From contig JBKJTP010000213.1 in assembly GCA_046590195.1 (NCBI GenBank), positions 1 through 9,603 of the forward strand: a stretch of 9,603 nt of DNA, given 5' to 3'. This document shows, piece after piece, positions 5,760 through 9,603 of this stretch (the stretch's first letter is position 1; each line of letters opens with the position of its first letter). The notes beneath the pieces were generated by a model. That model made no database searches. It saw nothing but the letters and a program-made list of their open reading frames with translations, and was not told where the DNA came from. Source of the DNA: JBKJTP01 sp046590195 (lineage in GTDB: Bacteria > Bacteroidota > Ignavibacteria > Palsa-1295). Position numbers and translations under genes: made by a program.

Positions 5760-7136
5760 TCAATCAAGAAGCTTGTACCACTTACCAACTTCTGGTGCGG
5801 AGACAGTGATCTCTGGAAATTTGTCGTTGATCAAGCTGCCGAAAGCTGCCATTGCCTGCTCGTCGCCGTGCGTGAGGACCACATGCTTGGGCCGCAAGCG
5901 CTCGACGATCTCGAGCAACTCCGATGCACGAGCATGCGCACTGAAGCGGAAGCGCTCGATGGCACAACGTACCGGAACATCACGCTTCATCGATCCAAAG
6001 CGAACACGATCGCCCTTCTTCGCATGCGAGACGACGTAGCCCGGTGTGCGTGGATCGGTATAGCCAACAAAGCAGATCGCAAAATTGCGCTCACGAAGCC
6101 AGCGCTGCGCGAGGAAATAACTTGGCGTGCCTTCTTGCATCATTCCTGAAGATGCAAGCACAATACTCGGGTCGCGGAAATACTTTCCACTGAACAATCC
6201 ATCTCGGCGTGGAAGCTCCTGCTGTGGTATTTCCAAAACATTCTCTTTCCAGCTCGTGCGCGAATTCGAATGCTTGAAGTTATCGTAGATCTCAGCGATC
6301 TTTCGTGCCATACCGCCGGTATAGATATCTACGGTCGGTAACTTGCCTGCTTTCATCGCATCCCACAGCATCGAGATCACTTCCTGCATCTTACCAAGTG
6401 CAAAGACTGGGATCATTACGGAGCCGCCGCCTTCAAGCGTCTCGGTGATCGTCAGAAGCAAACGCTTGAGTTCGATGTCTCTGTCATGCGTGATGTAGGC
6501 ATCGGTCAAGCCATTGGTTGATTCAGATACCAGTACATCGACAGGTCCTTCGGGCAGTTCTGCTGCTGCAACCAGATTCTGGTCGTGCAGTGATGTATCG
6601 CCAGTGTGAAAGATCCGCTTGCCGTTGAACTCGAGCAGTACTCCGGCCGCGCCGAGGATGTGTCCGGATTGATGGAAAGTCGCCTTCACGGTCGTCTCTG
6701 GTGTTCCGTTTCGGAGCACCGCCGTATTGCCGAGCTTCAGCGTGTTGAATTTCTCAATGACCTTTGGTAGCGCTGCCAACGTGTAGTTGGGAAGCTTGTC
6801 CATGATCTCGGCTGGATGTTGGCGCGGCATCAAGCCTGCACTGTTCGACAGCATGATCTTCGAGATCTCGATCGTTTCTTCGGACGCGAGCACGTGTGCG
6901 TTCGGAAATTTCTGCAGCACGTACGGCACTCCGCCGAGGTGATCGGTATGCGCGTGAGTAATGATGAAGCTATCGACGTTCGAGCCTTGCAGCGCTTCGA
7001 CCTTCGGGAATGCGTCCCAACCCGATTTCTCCGGGTGAAGACCGGCATCGATCAGGATACCGTGACCGTCGATATTGAAATAAAAGGAATTGGCGCCGAT
7101 CTCGCGGCCGCCACCTAATGCTAGAAAACGGACCAA
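5760..7136 (-). CDS. Beta-CASP metallo-beta-lactamase-fold RNase (CPSF73/Ysh1-like)
   Basis: A zinc-dependent RNA hydrolase of the bacterial CPSF73-like group, acting in the cytoplasm on RNA. Visible features in its 458 residues: an N-terminal LGGGREIGANS strand (7-17), the metal motif THAHTDHLGG (60-69), His159 in SGHILGAAG, Asp180 in HTGDTS, the beta-CASP motif A acidic residue in SESTNG (Glu205), the inserted beta-CASP domain (about 215-385), FSAHA with His401 (motif C type), and LTHGD with His423. All metal ligands are present. There is no N-terminal KH domain and no long C-terminal tail, so it is not the archaeal KH-type enzyme or RNase J. It starts at a TTG, supported by an AGAGG 7 nt upstream. 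It heads the minus-strand run, 66 nt before pfkA. Its leader looks structured. Confidence 0.9.
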   Translation of the reverse strand: MVRFLALGGGREIGANSFYFNIDGHGILIDAGLHPEKSGWDAFPKVEALQGSNVDSFIITHAHTDHLGGVPYVLQKFPNAHVLASEETIEISKIMLSNSAGLMPRQHPAEIMDKLPNYTLAALPKVIEKFNTLKLGNTAVLRNGTPETTVKATFHQSGHILGAAGVLLEFNGKRIFHTGDTSLHDQNLVAAAELPEGPVDVLVSESTNGLTDAYITHDRDIELKRLLLTITETLEGGGSVMIPVFALGKMQEVISMLWDAMKAGKLPTVDIYTGGMARKIAEIYDNFKHSNSRTSWKENVLEIPQQELPRRDGLFSGKYFRDPSIVLASSGMMQEGTPSYFLAQRWLRERNFAICFVGYTDPRTPGYVVSHAKKGDRVRFGSMKRDVPVRCAIERFRFSAHARASELLEIVERLRPKHVVLTHGDEQAMAAFGSLINDKFPEITVSAPEVGKWYKLLD

Positions 7137-7143
7137 GGTTGTA

Positions 7144-7148
7144 CCTCT
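7144..7148 (-). promoter_or_regulatory. Ribosome binding site AGAGG for the RNase TTG start
   Basis: AGAGG on the minus strand lies 7 nt before the TTG at 7136. Most genes in this window lack such a site, so it supports the TTG rather than a later start. The overlapping AGGUACA (7146-7140) could pair with UGUACCU at 7378-7372, which would hide the site if that upstream segment is transcribed. Confidence 0.65.
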
Positions 7149-7169
7149 AGTTTAGCTCTTACGGCTTGT

Positions 7170-7262
7170 TTAACCCCGAAGGCTGGGCATGAGAGCTGCC
7201 TCGGGTGCCGAGCAATGCGCGATGAGAACCCTCACTCGCATCTGCTCTTGTGTGGAAGGCAT
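7170..7262 (-). CDS. Possible 30-residue leader ORF upstream of the RNase gene
   Basis: An ATG at 7262 opens a 30-codon frame (MPSTQEQMRVRVLIAHCSAP...) ending in TAA at 7170-7172, 33 nt before the RNase TTG. It spans two leader hairpins, so its translation would disrupt them. A short GGTG lies 4-5 nt upstream of the ATG. There is no family match and a frame this short is common by chance. Listed only because of its position. Confidence 0.15.
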   Translation of the reverse strand: MPSTQEQMRVRVLIAHCSAPEAALMPSLRG

Positions 7263-7307
7263 TTTTCACCGGCGAAGGAGAACCGCTGCTGGCTGCAGTT
7301 GATCGCC
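7175..7307 (-). promoter_or_regulatory. Three consecutive hairpins, candidate structured leader of the RNase mRNA
   Basis: Hairpin A (7271-7307) has a GGCGA/TCGCC base and an inner AAC-GC/GC-GTT stem. Hairpin B (7210-7247) is the strongest: GAGCA/TGCTC, ATGCG/CGCAT and TGAG/CTCA, 14 pairs interrupted by one bulge and a small internal loop, closing on a 4-nt loop. Hairpin C (7175-7205) pairs CCCGA-GGC with GCCTCGGG, 8 pairs with one bulged A. In the minus-strand mRNA they come in the order A, B, C and end about 38 nt before the TTG start. The stems would also form in a plus-strand RNA, so the direction is inferred. I do not recognise a known riboswitch. Confidence 0.4.
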
Positions 7308-7368
7308 ATAGCGCAATGAGCCTGTCGTTATCTCAAAAACCGGTGTAACCCAACCTGTAGGAATCCCT

Positions 7369-7402
7369 AAAAGGTACAGAATTTGCGCCGGAATTTGCTC
7401 AA
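7369..7402 (-). promoter_or_regulatory. Possible promoter for the RNase gene
   Basis: On the minus strand TTG (7402-7400) is followed after 23 nt by TACCTTTT (7376-7369), a 7-of-8 match to the Bacteroidota -7 box TAnnTTTG with a spacing at the long end of the accepted range. Transcription from it would start near 7362 and give a leader of about 225 nt containing all three hairpins. Weak evidence by sequence alone. Confidence 0.3.
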
Positions 7403-7507
7403 TTTAAGCGGTTTTTCAACAGGTCGTGAATACTATTCGTTGCATTAATGAAGCCAGTCGACGGCAGGTCCCCGTTTCAACGCACTATTGCGTCGTCGCC
7501 CGGTGTT

Positions 7508-7532
7508 AGCAAATCACTCGCGATTGCTTTTT
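7508..7532 (+). terminator. Terminator-like hairpin with T-tract
   Basis: AGCA(A)ATC pairs with GATTGCT (7 pairs, one bulged A) around a 6-nt loop ACTCGC, followed directly by a run of T to 7532. This is the shape of a weak Rho-independent terminator reading on the plus strand. No gene ends here, so it would end a non-coding transcript or attenuate one leading to the DUF218 gene. It could be chance. Confidence 0.3.
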
Positions 7533-7580
7533 ACCCAGACGCTTCCTCTGGTCGGCAGCCGAAACGGAACATCCGCCGCC

Positions 7581-7612
7581 AGAACTACCTCGTGGCCGCT
7601 AGAACTACCCCG
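7581..7612. repeat. 12-bp direct repeat with 20-bp period
   Basis: AGAACTACCTCG (7581-7592) recurs as AGAACTACCCCG (7601-7612), 11 of 12 matching, with starts 20 bp apart, about two helical turns. It lies about 100-130 bp before the DUF218 start. Such spacing suits tandem regulator sites, but only two copies are present. Confidence 0.4.
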
Positions 7613-7709
7613 AATCTCATTGATGTCATCAGAGCCTCACGCGATCAGCAGGTCGCATCATTTCCCTACGAAGGCGGAGCCTGACTATCGCTCAAGGGCT
7701 AGGCTTATT

Positions 7710-8699
7710 GTGATAACGAAGCGGTTCTTTTTGCTGGGGATGCTCTTCTCGCAGTCGCTCGCCTATAAAGTACTCGCCGACGCGCGATATTTAGGTCAAG
7801 GTCTCGAGCCTAACTACTTAAAATTCAACACGATAGGCGACATCCTATCCATAGGTATCGCGCTCCTTTCGCTTTTTCTCATTTTGCGAACGCTCGTGAG
7901 GCCGAGCTACATGTCGCTCTCCCGCATCGTTGCAGCTACTCTATTCTCACACCTCCTACTCTGGCTCGATTACGGGGTCAAGCGGTTCGAGGCCAGCGAG
8001 TTCTCGCCGGTCGCGTCGATCGCGCTGATCCTCGCAACCTGCATGCTGCTCGGGACGCTCTTCACACGCAGCAACCCGGACAAACGGATGAGATTACGCG
8101 GGCTCCGGATCCTCCGCAATGCCTCCCTTGTGTTCTTGGCGTTGGCAGCGTTCAGCTTCGCCTATTCCTTCAGCTATCCGGCGTACACCGATATCAAGGA
8201 GATCACCGATTATGATGCGGATGCAGCAGTAGTGCTTGGCGCGGCGGTATGGCGAGGCAACAACCTGGGCGAACGACCAAGCCCTACACTGAACGAGCGG
8301 ATCAACGTTGCGCATGACCTGGTAGCGAAAAAGTCGGTGCCGAGAGTCGTCGTGACTGGTGGCTCGGCTCCCGGCGAGCAAGCCGAAGCAGTGGTGGCAA
8401 GGAAGGAATTCATCAAGCGCGGTATCGATCCAGCCAGAGTTATCGTCGAGACGAAGTCGCATTCCACGCTCGACCAGGTCATCTACATCCGCGAGGAGCT
8501 TCGCAACAAGCAGAACTGGGAGCGCTTCGTCGTGATCTCGGATCACTATCACCTCGCACGCGTCGGCGAGATGTGTAAGTTCAATGGTGTCGACGCCATT
8601 ACTGCTCCCTCCCGAATAGAGCAGCCATTCCTCGATCTCGCCTGGTACCGCGTCCGCGAATCGATGGCGCTGCTGGCGTATTGGTTGATCGGGAAATAA
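7710..8699 (+). CDS. DUF218 (YdcF/SanA/ElyC-like) membrane protein
   Basis: An inner-membrane protein carrying a DUF218 domain; relatives are linked to cell-envelope barrier function, but no reaction is established. From the GTG at 7710 it has 329 residues. About five hydrophobic helices come first (near 6-21, 43-59, 72-88, 99-118 and 136-156), then the DUF218 domain from about 171: DAAVVLGAAVWRG, GERPSPTLNERI (187-198), VVTGGS (214-219), Glu223, HSTLDQ (251-256) and SDHYHLAR (277-284). These are the conserved acidic, Gly-Gly and His/Arg positions of the family. The frame is open further upstream to an ATG at 7488, but those 74 residues are Arg/Ser-rich with no family match. AGG 6 nt before the GTG supports 7710; ATG 7740 would cut the first helix. 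Confidence 0.85.
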   Translation: MITKRFFLLGMLFSQSLAYKVLADARYLGQGLEPNYLKFNTIGDILSIGIALLSLFLILRTLVRPSYMSLSRIVAATLFSHLLLWLDYGVKRFEASEFSPVASIALILATCMLLGTLFTRSNPDKRMRLRGLRILRNASLVFLALAAFSFAYSFSYPAYTDIKEITDYDADAAVVLGAAVWRGNNLGERPSPTLNERINVAHDLVAKKSVPRVVVTGGSAPGEQAEAVVARKEFIKRGIDPARVIVETKSHSTLDQVIYIREELRNKQNWERFVVISDHYHLARVGEMCKFNGVDAITAPSRIEQPFLDLAWYRVRESMALLAYWLIGK

Positions 8700-8723
8700 C
8701 AAACTCCCTCCTGCTCCATTAGC

Positions 8724-8731
8724 TATCTTTG
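8724..8731 (+). promoter_or_regulatory. Bacteroidota-type -7 box (TATCTTTG)
   Basis: TATCTTTG matches the TAnnTTTG consensus fully and lies in the 52-nt gap before the SRPBCC gene, giving a leader of about 15 nt. No TTG is found 17-23 nt upstream, so the -33 element is missing. The position makes it the best promoter candidate in the window. Confidence 0.4.
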
Positions 8732-8751
8732 TAGTCCAATCCTTTCAGATC

Positions 8752-9192
8752 ATGGACTTACAATTCGAAGTTTACGGCAAGATCCAACGCTCGATCGAAG
8801 AGACGTTCGATGCCATCTATAACCCAGCAAAGCTCTCAGCTTACTTCACGACTGGCGGTGCATCAGCACCGCTTGATGAAGGCACAGCTGTCACGTGGGA
8901 CTTCCACGATTTCCCTGGCGCCTTCCCTGTGAATGTGATACGATGCGAGAAGCTGAAACTCATCGAGCTTGAATGGGGCTCGGCAGAAAAAGGCAAGAGC
9001 ACGCGCGTGATCATCAACTTTATCGCTGAAGGCGACACCTCCACAAAGGTCACTATCTCCGAAAGCGGTTGGAGCGAAACCGATGAGGGCCTCAAAGCCA
9101 GCTACGGCAACTGCATGGGCTGGTCCCAGATGCTCGCCGCGATGAAGGCATATGTGGAGTATGGGATCAACTTGAGAGAGGGGTTTTATTGA
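8752..9192 (+). CDS. SRPBCC / AHSA1-like domain protein
   Basis: A 146-residue cytoplasmic protein made of one START/Bet v1-like (SRPBCC) fold of the AHSA1 type, which binds hydrophobic ligands or partner proteins; no specific role can be read from sequence. Signs are the N-terminal strand FEVYGKIQRSIEETFDAI (5-22) followed by a YNPAKLSAYFT segment, the central strand TAVTWDFHDFPGAFPVNV (about 45-62), the IELEWGS strand, a VTISESGW strand (about 100-107), and the long amphipathic C-terminal helix GWSQMLAAMKAYVEYG. The length is normal for a single-domain member. The ATG at 8752 is the first in frame and lacks a Shine-Dalgarno. It starts 52 nt after the DUF218 gene and ends 17 nt before the acetyltransferase ATG, so those two are probably co-transcribed. 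Confidence 0.85.
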   Translation: MDLQFEVYGKIQRSIEETFDAIYNPAKLSAYFTTGGASAPLDEGTAVTWDFHDFPGAFPVNVIRCEKLKLIELEWGSAEKGKSTRVIINFIAEGDTSTKVTISESGWSETDEGLKASYGNCMGWSQMLAAMKAYVEYGINLREGFY

Positions 9193-9209
9193 CAATAGGA
9201 ACGTATCGA

Positions 9210-9603
9210 ATGATCATTCAGAAGCAATACGCACGGCGCAAAATCGAAGGATTTACCTCGCCATATGAGGATGATCTTCGTTATCAATCGATCTCCGCAA
9301 TGGAGCGCAACCAATTGGAGCATGTGCTCCGAGAAGCGATGCGAGATTCAGCAGGCCGTGATATTGATGCATCAGAACCTGCACTTGAACTTGCTCACAA
9401 CATCGAGTTTGCTGGCACCGCATATCATCCAGAGACGTGGGTCGTGGCGTATCGCGGTGATGAGCCGATCGGTGTTATCTTTGCGCAACGATATGATGAC
9501 AAGATGGAAGAAGGATCCCTATTTTTTGTTGGTGTCCTTCCCGCGTTTCGCGGTCAGGGTCTTGGTAAGATCCTGCACGCCAAGGGACTAGAGATGCTTG
9601 CAG
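9210..9603 (+). CDS. GNAT family N-acetyltransferase, 3' end beyond window
   Basis: The first 131 residues of an acetyl-CoA-dependent acetyltransferase; its acceptor is unknown. The N-terminal 70 residues are helical and charged and are not diagnostic. WVVAYRGDEPIGVIFAQRY (77-95) is the beta2-beta3 hairpin of the fold, and GVLPAFRGQGLGKILHAKG (108-126) is motif A with the acetyl-CoA pyrophosphate loop RGQGLG (114-119). The gene runs off the window with no stop. The ATG at 9210 has AGGA 9 nt upstream (9197-9200). An in-frame TTG at 9189 overlaps the TGA of the preceding gene and would add 7 residues; I prefer the ATG. A shorter plus-strand frame within this gene (9265-9591) is out of phase and is not a gene. 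Confidence 0.85.
   Translation, partial: MIIQKQYARRKIEGFTSPYEDDLRYQSISAMERNQLEHVLREAMRDSAGRDIDASEPALELAHNIEFAGTAYHPETWVVAYRGDEPIGVIFAQRYDDKMEEGSLFFVGVLPAFRGQGLGKILHAKGLEMLA

Larger units (their letters stand above)
7137..7709. other. Large divergent intergenic region
   Basis: 573 nt without a convincing gene lie between the RNase (minus) and the DUF218 protein (plus). Reading across it I see three adjacent hairpins (7175-7307), a 30-codon minus-strand ORF (7262-7170), a possible minus-strand promoter (7402-7369), an 8-bp direct repeat GAATTTGC (7379-7386 and 7391-7398), a terminator-like hairpin (7508-7532), and a 12-bp direct repeat (7581-7612). An open frame from 7488 runs into the DUF218 gene, but its first 74 codons are Arg/Ser-rich and look non-coding. 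I found no hallmark sequences of tmRNA, RNase P RNA or SRP RNA. Confidence 0.7.

Noticed and set aside
7488..7709. N-terminal 74 codons of the longest DUF218 frame
   Set aside because: Arg/Ser/Pro-rich without hydrophobic pattern; the family-like part begins at about 7710, and a terminator-like hairpin lies inside it.
7137..7709. Known structured RNA gene (tmRNA, RNase P RNA, SRP RNA, 6S RNA)
   Set aside because: I looked for the hallmark conserved stretches of tmRNA, RNase P and SRP RNA on both strands and did not find them; 6S RNA cannot be excluded without folding, but nothing supports it.
8094..8702. 202-residue minus-strand open frame
   Set aside because: It is antisense to the DUF218 domain, whose motifs are clear; no motif of its own.
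1..9603. CRISPR array, insertion sequence, prophage or defence island
   Set aside because: No repeat-spacer pattern, transposase, integrase, phage or nuclease-effector gene is visible; the beta-CASP protein is a housekeeping-type RNase.

Overview
This is a chromosomal-looking window of roughly 50% GC. Eight genes run on the minus strand (positions 14-7136), followed by a divergent set of three on the plus strand (7710 to the end). The DUF2851 protein, the short DivIC/FtsB-type division protein and a few TAnnTTTG promoter boxes point to the Bacteroidota/Chlorobiota/Ignavibacteria group. An uncultured lineage such as Kapabacteria is possible, but that last step is a guess. There are no tRNA or rRNA genes, insertion sequences, phage genes or CRISPR arrays.

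Minus strand, in order of transcription: a beta-CASP metallo-beta-lactamase RNase (7136-5760), ATP-dependent 6-phosphofructokinase pfkA (5693-4734), a TIGR01777/YfcH-type nucleotide-sugar-epimerase-like protein (4728-3781), an unrecognised 109-residue protein (3589-3260), a DivIC/FtsB septum protein (3061-2723), an ROK-family sugar kinase, probably glucokinase (2706-1726), orotidine 5'-phosphate decarboxylase pyrF (1652-819), and a DUF2851 protein (790-14) cut short at the window edge. pfkA and the epimerase-like gene are 5 nt apart, and the septum gene and the ROK kinase are 16 nt apart, so each pair is probably co-transcribed. The ROK kinase and PfkA could supply two ATP-using steps of upper glycolysis. 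The other genes are core housekeeping (division, pyrimidine synthesis, RNA turnover) without an obvious shared pathway.

Plus strand: a DUF218 (YdcF/SanA-like) membrane protein (7710-8699), a small SRPBCC/AHSA1-like protein (8752-9192), and the beginning of a GNAT acetyltransferase (9210 to the window end). A 573-nt intergenic region (7137-7709) separates the two divergent sets. It holds three consecutive hairpins in the RNase leader, a terminator-like hairpin and a 20-bp-period direct repeat.

I do not see a new defence or mobile system. The points worth a second look are: a perfect 28-bp foldback palindrome at the window start that truncates DUF2851 and looks like an assembly artefact; a pfkA whose conserved N-terminus has no ATG/GTG/TTG start and sits beside a degenerate five-unit heptamer repeat; the structured leader of the RNase; and a strong excess of the palindrome CGATCG (18 copies).
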